A stretch of 64,000 nucleotides of DNA, from contig NZ_CP150170.1 in assembly GCF_037963865.1 (NCBI RefSeq), positions 3,348,001-3,412,000 of the forward strand. The letters run 5' to 3'. Numbering within the stretch: position 1 is the first letter of the stretch; each line of letters begins with the position of its first letter. This DNA comes from Paenibacillus sp. FSL R10-2734. GTDB taxonomy: Bacteria; Bacillota; Bacilli; Paenibacillales; Paenibacillaceae. Position numbers and translations under genes: made by a program. Below are positions 27,058 through 35,869 of the stretch, piece after piece. Under the pieces are notes generated by a model that was given only the letters and a program-made list of their open reading frames with translations, had not been told where the DNA came from and did no database searches.

Positions 27058-27933
27058 GTGGATTTCGGAAGATTAATAACAGCCATGGTAACCCCCTTTG
27101 ACGGGGATGGAGAAATCAACTGGGATGTAACTTCACAGCTTGTCGATTATTTAATTGAGGAACAGAAATCAGAGACATTGATTGTCTGTGGCACGACTGG
27201 TGAGTCTCCTACGTTAAGTGATGAGGAGAAACTACAGCTGTTTTCTTTTGTACTAGAGAAGGCAAATGGACGCTGCAAAATCATCGCTGGAACTGGCAGT
27301 AATAACACGAAACATTCTATTCACCTCACGAAGGAAGCTGAGAAAATAGGTGTGGATGGCGTGCTTTTGGTCGTTCCGTATTACAATAAGCCTAATCAGG
27401 AAGGGCTTTATCAGCATTTCTCCGCGATTGCTGCGGAGACTTCATTACCGGTGATGCTGTATAATGTTCCAGGTCGTACAGGTGTTAGTATGAGCGTGGC
27501 GACAACCCTTCGTCTTGCTGAAATTTCGAATATCGTTGCGACAAAAGAATGTGCATCTGTCGATCAAGTTACGCTTATTGCTTCAGCATGTTCAGATGAC
27601 TTCCGTGTCTATACTGGTGATGATTCAGCGGGGTTAGCTAGTCTAGCCGTTGGAGGATACGGAATTATCAGTGTAGCCAGCCACGTGGTTGGTGCGCAGA
27701 TGTCAGAAATGATCTATGCATACACGTCAGGAAACGTTCAGCGAGCGGGAGAGATCCATCGACAATTGTTCCCAATTTTCAAGGGATTGTTCGAATGTCC
27801 ACAACCTCTGCCGAATCCTTCCGCGGTTAAATATGCTTTAGGTCTGAAGGGGCTGCCTGTTGGAGGCGTCAGATTGCCGCTTATTTCACCTACGGAAGCC
27901 GAGGCGGCCTTTATTGAGGCACTATTTCACTAA
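27058..27933 (+). CDS. dapA: 4-hydroxy-tetrahydrodipicolinate synthase
   Basis: Condenses aspartate semialdehyde with pyruvate; its product feeds both DAP/lysine and SpoVFA/B. The 291 residues show CGTTGESPTL, the catalytic Tyr region MLYNVPGRTG, and the Schiff-base Lys in VATKECAS. GTG at 27058 follows AAGGAGGAATTCAAA. A second dapA lies at 55331 on the other strand. Confidence 0.96.
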   Translation: MDFGRLITAMVTPFDGDGEINWDVTSQLVDYLIEEQKSETLIVCGTTGESPTLSDEEKLQLFSFVLEKANGRCKIIAGTGSNNTKHSIHLTKEAEKIGVDGVLLVVPYYNKPNQEGLYQHFSAIAAETSLPVMLYNVPGRTGVSMSVATTLRLAEISNIVATKECASVDQVTLIASACSDDFRVYTGDDSAGLASLAVGGYGIISVASHVVGAQMSEMIYAYTSGNVQRAGEIHRQLFPIFKGLFECPQPLPNPSAVKYALGLKGLPVGGVRLPLISPTEAEAAFIEALFH

Positions 27934-27960
27934 GTGCTGGTCAGTGATATGCTACGTTTC

Positions 27961-27994
27961 AAACCGGCTTCTCCTTTGGAGAGCCGGTTTTTGT
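27961..27994 (+). terminator. Terminator after dapA
   Basis: AAACCGGCTTCTCC pairs with GGAGAGCCGGTTT around TTT, and TTGT follows. A strong intrinsic terminator. Confidence 0.85.
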
Positions 27995-28062
27995 ATTTAT
28001 AATATTTTGCTAAAATATTGGATCATATTTAAGGAAAGAATTTGGATACGCGACAGGGTGAC

Positions 28063-28092
28063 TTGTCTTTTGCCAAAAAAATCATGTATAAT
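28063..28092 (+). promoter_or_regulatory. SigA promoter upstream of rnjB
   Basis: TTGTCT (28063-28068), an 18-base spacer, then a perfect TATAAT (28087-28092). If used, it produces a leader of about 340 nt before the rnjB start. Confidence 0.6.
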
Positions 28093-28098
28093 GATCTT

Positions 28099-28442
28099 AA
28101 GTGACTGGGTGCGGTTAAAATTAAATATGCGGTAATCTTCCGTCAATGGTATACATTGTAGACAGGATAGGTCCCAAGATGAGTCTGTGTAAATGATTGA
28201 CAAGTCTTCGCGCGAGGGGCGCGACGGTGAATTTTGACGGCATTTGTCCGCTTCAATATGAACTTTACTGCCCGGAATCGGGAGCTTTCGCATTGCGCAT
28301 TTTACAGATTTCAGGAATATCCTTGTTGATTAAGGAAGCTATCAGCTGTTTGAAGAATGTGTTCAGCGCCGCTGAAATAATCGAAGTTCAATATTTACCA
28401 ATAAAAGTATGACGTCCAACATCATAGGAGGGTTAGATTCAT
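28099..28442 (+). other. Long non-coding leader region of rnjB
   Basis: No convincing gene lies between the promoter and rnjB. Small hairpins are visible, such as TCGCGC-GAGG-GGCGCGA near 28207-28224 and CCCG-GAAT-CGGG near 28272-28283. A 71-codon open frame from a TTG at 28197 has no ribosome binding site and no recognisable family. The region could be an autoregulatory leader of the RNase J mRNA; this is inferred from length and position only. Confidence 0.35.
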
Positions 28443-30122
28443 TTGTCCAAAAAAAACAACAACGATAAATTGATGATTTTCGCATTGGGCGGAGTCGGAG
28501 AAATCGGGAAAAACATGTATGTCATTCAATATGGAGCTGACATTGTAGTCGTGGATTCGGGACTGAAGTTCCCAGAAGAAGATATGCTCGGTATTGATAT
28601 TGTTATTCCTGATATCTCTTATTTGACAGAGAACCGTGACAAGGTAAGAGGGATTGTACTTACCCATGGACACGAGGATCACATCGGTGGTCTCCCATAT
28701 GTCCTGAAGAACTTGAATGTTCCAGTTTACGGAACAAGACTTACATTAGGCCTTGTAGAGAACAAACTGAAGGAAGCAAACCTGCTGGGTGACACCAAAC
28801 GAATTCTGATCCATGAAGATTCAGAAATTCAACTGGGCAACTCGCTCAAAGCTACTTTCTTCAGAACAAACCACAGTATTCCTGATTCAGTCGGTGTGTG
28901 CATTGAAACACCGGAAGGTAACGTAGTTCATACGGGCGATTTCAAATTTGACCACACTCCAGTCAACGGTCAATTTGCAAATCTGCATCGGATGGCTGAA
29001 ATTGGTCAGAAGGGTGTACTTGCCCTTTTGTCGGATAGTACGAATGCTGAGAAGCCAGGCTTTACGCCTTCTGAGAAGAATGTCGGTATCGTTCTGGAAG
29101 ATATTTTCCGCAAGGCTGAGCAACGTGTCGTTGTAGCAACTTTTGCTTCTAATGTGCACCGTATTCAGCAAGTGGTCAATGCAGCAGAATCTACAGGTCG
29201 TAAGATTACAGTAATTGGCCGTAGTATGGTAAACGTTGTATCCATCGCTTCTGAGCTAGGATATCTGAACGTACCAGACGGTATGCTGATCGAGCCTGAA
29301 GAAATGAACAGAATGGCAGCGAACCGTGTCGTTGTTCTTTGCACAGGTAGCCAAGGCGAGCCAATGTCCGCATTGACCCGTATGGCACGTTCCAGTCACC
29401 GTAAAGTAGATATCTTGCCAGGTGATACTGTTATTATTGCGGCAACACCTGTACCTGGTAACGAGAAATATGTAGGCCGTACCATTGATGAATTGTTCCG
29501 TCTTGGCGCTAACGTAATTTATAGCGGTTCCAATTCCGGCGTTCACGTATCCGGTCACGGTAGCCAGGAAGAGCTTAAGCTTATGCTCAACCTGATGAAA
29601 CCGAAATATTTCATTCCAATTCACGGTGAATACCGTATGCAGCGCAAACATGCACTTTTGGCAGAATCCGTTGGCGTAGACTCGCAGAATATTTTCATCA
29701 CTGAAATCGGTGAGATTGTGGAAATTCAAGGTGGTGCCGCTCGTAAAGCTGGTAAAGTAACGGCTGGTAACGTTTTGATTGACGGTCTAGGTGTAGGTGA
29801 TGTAGGTAATATTGTGTTGCGTGACCGTAAGCTGCTGTCGCAAGATGGTATTTTGGTTGTCGTGGTTACACTAAGCAAGCAGAATGGTGCGATTGTCTCC
29901 GGACCTGACATCATTTCCCGTGGTTTCGTATACGTTCGTGAGTCCGAAGGACTGCTCGACGAAGCGAACCGAATTGTTTCCAGTACACTGCAACGCCTGA
30001 TGAGTGAGAAAGTAAATGAGTGGGCTTCGCTTAAAACAAGCGTGAAAGATTCGCTCGGACGTTTCTTATATGAGCAAACGCGTCGTAGACCGATGATTTT
30101 GCCAATTATCATGGAAGTGTAA
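28443..30122 (+). CDS. rnjB: Ribonuclease J (metallo-beta-lactamase fold)
   Basis: 5'-3' exo- and endoribonuclease. The 559-residue protein has the HxHxDH zinc motif in THGHEDHIGGLP, HTGDFKFD, SDSTNAEKPGFTPSE (beta-CASP), and the C-terminal RNase J region ending RRPMILPIIMEV. TTG at 28443 has AGGAGGG 10 bases upstream. Its place after dapA and before tepA corresponds to B. subtilis rnjB (ymfA); the choice of J2 over J1 rests on synteny. Confidence 0.92.
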   Translation: MSKKNNNDKLMIFALGGVGEIGKNMYVIQYGADIVVVDSGLKFPEEDMLGIDIVIPDISYLTENRDKVRGIVLTHGHEDHIGGLPYVLKNLNVPVYGTRLTLGLVENKLKEANLLGDTKRILIHEDSEIQLGNSLKATFFRTNHSIPDSVGVCIETPEGNVVHTGDFKFDHTPVNGQFANLHRMAEIGQKGVLALLSDSTNAEKPGFTPSEKNVGIVLEDIFRKAEQRVVVATFASNVHRIQQVVNAAESTGRKITVIGRSMVNVVSIASELGYLNVPDGMLIEPEEMNRMAANRVVVLCTGSQGEPMSALTRMARSSHRKVDILPGDTVIIAATPVPGNEKYVGRTIDELFRLGANVIYSGSNSGVHVSGHGSQEELKLMLNLMKPKYFIPIHGEYRMQRKHALLAESVGVDSQNIFITEIGEIVEIQGGAARKAGKVTAGNVLIDGLGVGDVGNIVLRDRKLLSQDGILVVVVTLSKQNGAIVSGPDIISRGFVYVRESEGLLDEANRIVSSTLQRLMSEKVNEWASLKTSVKDSLGRFLYEQTRRRPMILPIIMEV

Positions 30123-30137
30123 GGAGAATTCTCCTTC
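30122..30137 (+). repeat. 16-bp perfect palindrome at the rnjB stop
   Basis: AAGGAGAATTCTCCTT begins at the last base of the rnjB stop codon. It could form a short hairpin in the mRNA 3' end, but the real terminator lies further on, at 30163. Confidence 0.6.
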
Positions 30138-30162
30138 AAAAAATATATAGCTTGGGCATTGG

Positions 30163-30216
30163 CCCCTTTTCCCCGGAAATATTGGACGGTTTCTACGGGA
30201 AAAGGGGTTTTTGTAT
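30163..30216 (+). terminator. Terminator after rnjB
   Basis: CCCCTTTTCCC pairs with GGGAAAAGGGG, and TTTTTGT follows. The loop of about 25 bases contains short extra pairing. Confidence 0.75.
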
Positions 30217-30335
30217 TGTTTATATTCACATCATGAGGAGTGGTTGCATAATGCGGGGCCCTGAGATGTCATACTAATGAAAGTTAGTAAGGTTATTGCA
30301 GTCTAGAACTGCATATGAAAAGGGGAGCTGCGAAG

Positions 30336-31115
30336 ATGAACTACATGAATGGATCAAATGGACCAAAGAATGAGGAAGTTGTCCCTGGAGAGGTAAATCC
30401 GAGTACAAATGAGAATATGCCGCCCACTACTATGGGGGCATTGAAGGAGCTTGGACAAACAACGGTTCCTAGTGGAGAACCAGATATCTTTTGCATAACG
30501 ATCATCGGTCAAATTGAAGGGCACATTGTAATGCCTCCTCAGAACAAAACAACAAAATACGAGCATATCATTCCGCAGCTAGTGGCAGCTGAACAGAATA
30601 AGAATATCAAGGGTCTGCTAATTATTTTAAATACTGTAGGTGGAGATGTAGAGGCTGGTCTTGCGATTGCCGAAATGATTTCTTCACTTTCTAAACCAAC
30701 GGTAACGGTGGTTATTGGGGGTGGTCATAGTATTGGTGTGCCGATCGCAGTATCCTCTACGTATTCGATTATAGCGGAAAGTGCAACGATGACGATTCAT
30801 CCAATTCGTATGAATGGCTTAGTAATCGGAGTGCCGCAGACGTTCGAATATATGGAGAAAATGCAGGAACGCGTAGTTAAATTCGTTACTACTCATTCGC
30901 GTATTTCTGAAGATCAATTCCGGGACCTCATGTTTAAGACAGGTGAACTCAATCGTGATATTGGAACAGCCGTCGGGGGACTCGATGCCGTTAAATTTGG
31001 TCTCATGGATGAGGTGGGCGGCATAGGAACGGCCTTAGCGCATCTTAACCGCATGATCGGTGGAGATTTCTCTGCAGCACCTACAGCAGCGATTTCGGGA
31101 GGGCTTACCCAATGA
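30336..31115 (+). CDS. tepA: ClpP-family translocation-enhancing protease TepA
   Basis: Cytoplasmic ClpP-like protease; in B. subtilis TepA degrades small acid-soluble spore proteins at outgrowth. The 259 residues show NTVGGDVEAGLAIAEMI, the catalytic Ser region GGGHSIGVPIAVS and the catalytic His region TIHPIRMNG. ATG at 30336 lies 8 bases after AGGGGAG; an ATG at 30315 sits upstream of that site. The ylzJ start overlaps its stop. Confidence 0.9.
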   Translation: MNYMNGSNGPKNEEVVPGEVNPSTNENMPPTTMGALKELGQTTVPSGEPDIFCITIIGQIEGHIVMPPQNKTTKYEHIIPQLVAAEQNKNIKGLLIILNTVGGDVEAGLAIAEMISSLSKPTVTVVIGGGHSIGVPIAVSSTYSIIAESATMTIHPIRMNGLVIGVPQTFEYMEKMQERVVKFVTTHSRISEDQFRDLMFKTGELNRDIGTAVGGLDAVKFGLMDEVGGIGTALAHLNRMIGGDFSAAPTAAISGGLTQ

Positions 31116-31324
31116 CACTTTATACAGTAATGTCGATGGAACAGGTGTGGGAGGGGGCATTTAACAATTACGCTACAACGCGAGAAGTAAGTGTTCAAGG
31201 GATGCTCATGCAGGTTGAACCGATGGAGGAAGGACGCGCTCGTATAGTAAGATTACTGGATTGTCCTTTGCAGCGATATTTGGATCCGTCGTACTCTCCT
31301 GGAGCGATAATTACGTTAACATAA
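31112..31324 (+). CDS. ylzJ: YlzJ-like protein
   Basis: 70-residue protein (MTLYTVMSMEQVWEGAF...) that matches YlzJ in size and position between tepA and spoIIIE. Its ATGA overlap with tepA indicates translational coupling. No catalytic motif is visible and the function is unknown. Confidence 0.8.
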   Translation: MTLYTVMSMEQVWEGAFNNYATTREVSVQGMLMQVEPMEEGRARIVRLLDCPLQRYLDPSYSPGAIITLT

Positions 31325-31375
31325 AGATTCATTTTCTGACAAAAGAGAACATAGGTACGCCACGCCATTATATGG

Positions 31376-31381
31376 TATAAT
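31376..31381 (+). promoter_or_regulatory. Extended -10 promoter of spoIIIE
   Basis: TGG-TATAAT forms an extended -10 element 21 bases before the start codon. No good -35 hexamer is present, which the TG motif can compensate for. The 5' UTR would be very short. Confidence 0.5.
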
Positions 31382-31402
31382 GTTGTTCCGGGGGTGGCTG
31401 GC

Positions 31403-34063
31403 GTGGCTAAACGAAAAAAGAAAAAGAAAAAAGCGCTGCTCGGCAGCGTTTTAAAATATGAAATTTACGGAATTTTACTAATAACGATCTCAGTTATTGC
31501 TCTATCCGGTGAAGCGGCTGTAGGCCGGTCACTTTCGAGTATGGCGGGTTATTTATTAGGGAGATTTTATTTTGTGTTGCCGCTTATCGGCATTTTTTAT
31601 GGTCTTATGGTTATGATCCATCGAAGATGGCCTTCTTCTTGGAACAGTCGACATACAGGCGTGCTTCTGCTTCTGCTGTCTATGTGCCTTATGAGCACTA
31701 TTTCTGCAATGGAGCAGAAGCTTGGCCCGTTGTCCTTGCTCCATCCAGGCAACGTGATGACACAAATACATAATGATCTTTCAGGATCTCTTTCACCTGG
31801 TGATAACAATAGTAATGTCTATATGCTGGGCAAGGATATTAGCGGTGGATATATCGGCGGATTGGAGTATGCTGCGCTGCTGTGGCTCTTTGGTAGTCTA
31901 GGTGCTAAGCTGCTCATGATCGTCATGCTTGCCATCAGCTTTATGTTAATTACAAACCTTTCCTATGTAGAGATTATTACTCTTTTGCGAGTTCGTACGG
32001 TTAAGTTTGTGGAGGGGATTCGTCTCCATGCGGCAAACCGTCCGAAGGCAGTCCCAGTAGCGGCGAGACCTTCCAAAGTTGCCGCACCAGCTAAGGCTCG
32101 GCAGGTGAAGCAGCCTGCCTATGACGAGGATGACGAAGAGGAAGATGATGAGCGGTTTTTGCCTAATCGCAAGCAACCGGTCCTATTGAAAAAAATATCG
32201 GGCTGGTTCTCAGGCTCCACACGTTCAGCGGTGGAAGCAGATCCTGAGGATGATGAGGGTCCAATTGTGACAAGTGCTTCGCAGGGTCCGATCATTTCGG
32301 GACTTTCAACAGACAGTCGTGTGGCCCCATTTGAAGGTATTCATCATGATTTTGATGATGCTGAAATGGATATGGAACCTGTGACTCCAATTATTCGTGA
32401 CTTCTTTGAGCATATCCGCTCAGAAGGGCTGAATGAGGAAGATCGGGAGGAATGGAGTGAATTCTCTCCTGCGGCTCGTGGCGTTACCGGCAAAGCTCCT
32501 GTCACTGGGGGGAATTCTTCAGTTAGTCAACAGCCTTCAAATGAGCCTGAGGAGAACGTGACCATAGACTTGGATGGATTGCTAAGTGCTACTCCTGATG
32601 GTGAGATCATCCCTGCTCCACCGGCACCACCTCCACCAAAGCCTTATAAGCTGCCATCTTTCCGTCTTCTAGCCAAGCCTAACAACAGTGGCAAAGCGGG
32701 AGATCAGAATGATTATATGCAGACCGCCCGTAAGCTAGAAGCTACACTGGAGAGCTTTGGTGTAAGGGCAAAGGTTCTTGAAGTAGTTAGAGGCCCAGCA
32801 GTTACCCGGTATGAGATTCAGCCGGATATTGGTGTCAAGGTTAGCCGCATTGTTAATCTGACGGATGACATTGCACTTGCTCTTGCAGCCAAAGATATTC
32901 GTATGGAAGCGCCAATTCCGGGTAAATCAGCCATTGGGATAGAGGTACCAAATTCCGAAGTGTCTATTGTTACCATGCGTGAAGTTATGGAAACACAGAT
33001 CTTTCAGGAAGCTGAATCCAGATTATCTATTGCTTTTGGACGTGATATTTCGGGTCAGACGATTATCGGTAATTTAGCGAAGATGCCCCATCTATTGGTG
33101 GCTGGTGCAACAGGTTCTGGTAAATCCGTATGTATTAACGGGATTATTACGAGTATTTTATACAAAGCGAAACCTGATGAGGTCAAATTCCTCATGGTCG
33201 ATCCTAAGATGGTAGAACTGAATGTTTATAACGGAATTCCCCATCTTCTAGCTCCAGTCGTTACCGATCCGAAGCGGGCAAGCTTAGCCTTGAAGAAGAT
33301 CGTTGTGGAAATGGAGAAAAGGTATGAACTCTTCTCCAAATCGGGAACGCGCAACATGGAAGGCTATAATAAGCTGATGGCAGAGAACCCAGCTGCTATC
33401 CTTCCGTATATCGTTGTTATTGTGGACGAGCTTGCGGATTTGATGATGGTTGCCGCTAACGATGTTGAGGATGCCATCTGTCGTCTCGCTCAGATGGCGC
33501 GTGCAGCAGGTATTCATCTAATTATCGCTACTCAGCGTCCTTCTGTAGATGTTATTACAGGTTTAATTAAGGCTAACATTCCATCTCGTATCGCTTTCGG
33601 CGTATCGTCCAATGTAGACTCACGCACCATTCTGGATATGCCAGGTGCGGAGAAGCTGTTAGGTCGAGGGGACATGCTGTTCTTACCGATGGGAGCTTCT
33701 AAACCGATACGTGTGCAGGGTGCTTTTATGAGCGATCAGGAGGTTGAGACGATCGTTCAATATGTCAGCAGTCAAGGTGAGGCAGAATATGACGAGTCCA
33801 TTGTTCCAGAGGTCGATGACTCAATCGCTGATGACCAAGAACCGCAAGATGAATTATATGAGCAGGCCGTAACGATCGTGCTTGAAGCGAAGCAGGCTTC
33901 GGTCTCGCTTCTACAGCGCCGGATGAGGGTTGGTTACACCCGTGCTGCCCGTTTGATTGACTCTATGGAGGCACGTGGGGTCATTGGGCCGTACGAGGGT
34001 AGCAAGCCGCGTGAGGTGCTTGTGTCTCTAGAGCAGTATCAGCATAACAAGCTCAGTTCTTAA
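31403..34063 (+). CDS. spoIIIE: DNA translocase SpoIIIE/FtsK
   Basis: Septal ATPase that pumps the chromosome into the forespore. The 886 residues comprise: a Lys-rich start; an N-terminal block of membrane helices (about 20-200); an acidic Pro-rich linker (about 220-420); the motor with Walker A GATGSGKSVCING at about 568 and Walker B VVIVDELADLMM; and a C-terminal gamma winged-helix domain (LLQRRMRVGYTRAARLIDSME). GTG at 31403 follows CCGGGGGTGG; GTG at 31394 overlaps that site. Confidence 0.95.
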   Translation: MAKRKKKKKKALLGSVLKYEIYGILLITISVIALSGEAAVGRSLSSMAGYLLGRFYFVLPLIGIFYGLMVMIHRRWPSSWNSRHTGVLLLLLSMCLMSTISAMEQKLGPLSLLHPGNVMTQIHNDLSGSLSPGDNNSNVYMLGKDISGGYIGGLEYAALLWLFGSLGAKLLMIVMLAISFMLITNLSYVEIITLLRVRTVKFVEGIRLHAANRPKAVPVAARPSKVAAPAKARQVKQPAYDEDDEEEDDERFLPNRKQPVLLKKISGWFSGSTRSAVEADPEDDEGPIVTSASQGPIISGLSTDSRVAPFEGIHHDFDDAEMDMEPVTPIIRDFFEHIRSEGLNEEDREEWSEFSPAARGVTGKAPVTGGNSSVSQQPSNEPEENVTIDLDGLLSATPDGEIIPAPPAPPPPKPYKLPSFRLLAKPNNSGKAGDQNDYMQTARKLEATLESFGVRAKVLEVVRGPAVTRYEIQPDIGVKVSRIVNLTDDIALALAAKDIRMEAPIPGKSAIGIEVPNSEVSIVTMREVMETQIFQEAESRLSIAFGRDISGQTIIGNLAKMPHLLVAGATGSGKSVCINGIITSILYKAKPDEVKFLMVDPKMVELNVYNGIPHLLAPVVTDPKRASLALKKIVVEMEKRYELFSKSGTRNMEGYNKLMAENPAAILPYIVVIVDELADLMMVAANDVEDAICRLAQMARAAGIHLIIATQRPSVDVITGLIKANIPSRIAFGVSSNVDSRTILDMPGAEKLLGRGDMLFLPMGASKPIRVQGAFMSDQEVETIVQYVSSQGEAEYDESIVPEVDDSIADDQEPQDELYEQAVTIVLEAKQASVSLLQRRMRVGYTRAARLIDSMEARGVIGPYEGSKPREVLVSLEQYQHNKLSS

Positions 34064-34101
34064 GCTGGACAAGTCAGTTCAAGCATTTAATAGACAGTAA
34101 T

Positions 34102-34150
34102 AAGGACCGTACCAAAAGTAGGTATCAGCTACTTAAGTGCGGTCCTTTTT
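34102..34150 (+). terminator. Terminator after spoIIIE
   Basis: AAGGACCGTACC and TGCGGTCCTT pair, an inner AAGTAG/CTACTT stem lies within, and TTTTAT follows. Confidence 0.8.
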
Positions 34151-34335
34151 ATCTGGAAAAAATTATTGCTCCAATAGAATAATTAGGGGATTCCTCCTGA
34201 AATTCTGAGATTATTGGTCCTCAGACTTACAATTAGTTATGATGAACGAAAGGCAGCCCCTGTTCGCACACCGTAGGTTAAAATGGAAGTTGAAGGACAA
34301 CCATTTCAGAGCTACATGCGAAAGGAGCTGTTAAT

Positions 34336-35451
34336 ATGAAGAATACCATAAAATACGTAGGTTTGGATGTATCAAAAGAAAAAATTGCGGTGGCGATTGC
34401 AGATGAGGGTCGAGAACCCGCACGATATTATGGAGCCATATCTCATACCCCAGATGCTGTGGCTCGAATGATTCGGAAAATCAAAGGTACAGGGATTACA
34501 CTGGAGGTCTGCTATGAAGCCGGGCCTACGGGGTACGACTTATATCGCTGGCTGACGAAAATGGGGATTTCCTGCGTGGTAATCGCACCTTCGCGTATGC
34601 CACAGCGTCCCGGCGATGCTATAAAAACCGATCGACGGGATGCTGAAAAACTGGCTCAACTGCACCGCGCAGGAGAATTGACTGCGATCCATGTGCCGAC
34701 TCCTGAACTCGAAGCCTTAAGAGATCTCATTCGTGCACGAGAAGATGCTAGGCAGGACTTACATCGGGTTCGGCAACGGCTCATTCATTTTCTGTTGCGT
34801 CACCAAATTCACAAGCCAGAAGGCATGAAAAAACGTTGGACCAAAAGGTACCGGGAATGGCTGTCTATGTTGAAGTTTAATAATGTAGCTCAAGAAAAAG
34901 TTTTCGCGGAATCCCTGCAACAGCTCCGGGAAGTGGAGGAGCGAATCAAGCGACTTGAAGCCGCAATGCGAGAAGAAGCACAGATCTGTCCATACGCACC
35001 TGTCATTCAAGCGTTGCAAGGTCTGCGGGGAATTGCCCTGCTGACGGCTATGACTTTAGTTGTCGAGATTGGAAATTTTGAGCGTTTTCGTTCACCGGCT
35101 CAGCTCATGAGTTACCTGGGACTAGTGCCACGGGAGTATTCATCGGGAGCAAGTACCAAAAGAGGAAGTCTTACAAAAACCGGAAATTCCGGTGTGCGAC
35201 GTGCACTGGTGGAGTCCGCATGGAGTTACCGTCACCGTCCTGCAGTTAAAGGAGATTTAGCAGTGCGCTTAGAGGGTCAGAGTGCTCATGTCCATGAAAC
35301 GTCGTGGAAAGCCCAAGAACGGTTACACAGCAAGTATTTAAAGTTAGTCAGACGTGGGAAACACCGAAATTTAACTATGGCTGCGGTAGGTCGTGAGTTA
35401 GTTGGATTCATCTGGTCAATAGCGGTAGATGCAGAACGGAAAATGGCGTAG
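34336..35451 (+). CDS. IS110-family DEDD transposase
   Basis: The 371-residue recombinase has an N-terminal RuvC-like DEDD domain. It shows VGLDVSK (first Asp), YEAGPTG (Glu) and KTDRRDAEKLA (the two Asp). A coiled-coil stretch of about 125-215 follows, then a C-terminal Transposase_20 domain with LRGIALLTAMTLVVEIG and SYLGLVPREYSSG...GSLTKTGNSGVRRAL, including the conserved Ser region. No stop or frameshift interrupts it, so it may be active. ATG at 34336 follows GAAAGGAGCTG. Confidence 0.93.
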   Translation: MKNTIKYVGLDVSKEKIAVAIADEGREPARYYGAISHTPDAVARMIRKIKGTGITLEVCYEAGPTGYDLYRWLTKMGISCVVIAPSRMPQRPGDAIKTDRRDAEKLAQLHRAGELTAIHVPTPELEALRDLIRAREDARQDLHRVRQRLIHFLLRHQIHKPEGMKKRWTKRYREWLSMLKFNNVAQEKVFAESLQQLREVEERIKRLEAAMREEAQICPYAPVIQALQGLRGIALLTAMTLVVEIGNFERFRSPAQLMSYLGLVPREYSSGASTKRGSLTKTGNSGVRRALVESAWSYRHRPAVKGDLAVRLEGQSAHVHETSWKAQERLHSKYLKLVRRGKHRNLTMAAVGRELVGFIWSIAVDAERKMA

Positions 35452-35491
35452 GTGAAATGAAAAAAACACAAAAAGTATACCCAAAAGATTT

Positions 35492-35687
35492 GAATTCTTG
35501 GGGCATGGAGACAAAGAGAAAGGTACGAGGAGAATCCGTGAATTCCCTATGCACAGGATCCCAGATCTGACGTGCGAAATTAGTTTGCGGAAGCTCCTTC
35601 GACGTAGGCATAATATGTGGTAACCAACCCACGGATAGCAGATTGCCAGCCGACGACTCGCATTTTGTCTCTGTGCCCAAGGAATTG
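35492..35687 (+). ncRNA. Candidate bridge/seek RNA of the IS element
   Basis: GAATTCTTGGGGCATGGAG (from 35492) and its partner CTGTGCCCAAGGAATTG (ending 35687) can pair over about 24 bases with few mismatches, closing a fold of about 196 nt. Inside lie further self-complementary segments and loops. IS110-family elements are known to encode a structured guide RNA, which in the IS1111 group lies downstream of the transposase gene. The assignment is inferred from position and fold; the donor and target guide loops were not identified. Confidence 0.55.
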
Positions 35688-35741
35688 AAAACCCTTTGGT
35701 TTAAAGGGGAAAACAGGGGTATTGACTAATTCGTTCATAGC

Positions 35742-35869
35742 AGGGAAAAGCTCCCTATAATTCGTCTAGTTTGGTGAGAAATAAAGGAATTGACCTGATT
35801 TTTAGGGAGGAATTCCCTGATTTCATTCATTCTTAGGGAATAACGACTATTTTCAGGGAGTTTTTCCCT
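35742..35869. repeat. Array of AGGGA-N5-TCCCT mini-palindromes
   Basis: Three short palindromes AGGGA-N5-TCCCT sit at 35742-35756, 35804-35818 and 35855-35869, with a fourth half-site AGGGAATAACG at 35835. No gene lies among them. They look like a local copy of a dispersed intergenic repeat. Confidence 0.6.

Larger units (their letters stand above)
34251..35722 (+). mobile_element. IS110-family insertion sequence, IS1111-like layout
   Basis: A single DEDD transposase gene has about 75 bp of non-coding sequence on its left and about 265 bp on its right. Subterminal inverted repeats CCCCTGTT (34257-34264) and AACAGGGG (35712-35719) flank the unit, and no target duplication is evident; both fit the IS1111 subgroup. 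The ends are set a few bases outside these repeats by analogy and could be off by several bases. It separates spoIIIE from sleB in an otherwise conserved gene order. Confidence 0.75.

Noticed and set aside
28197..28412. 71-codon open frame upstream of rnjB
   Set aside because: TTG start without a ribosome binding site, no recognisable family, in a likely mRNA leader.
35577..35586. AATTAGTT shared by the IS RNA region and the left flank (34231-34238)
   Set aside because: An 8-base match about 20 bp from the junction is within chance expectation and not where a target guide should pair.
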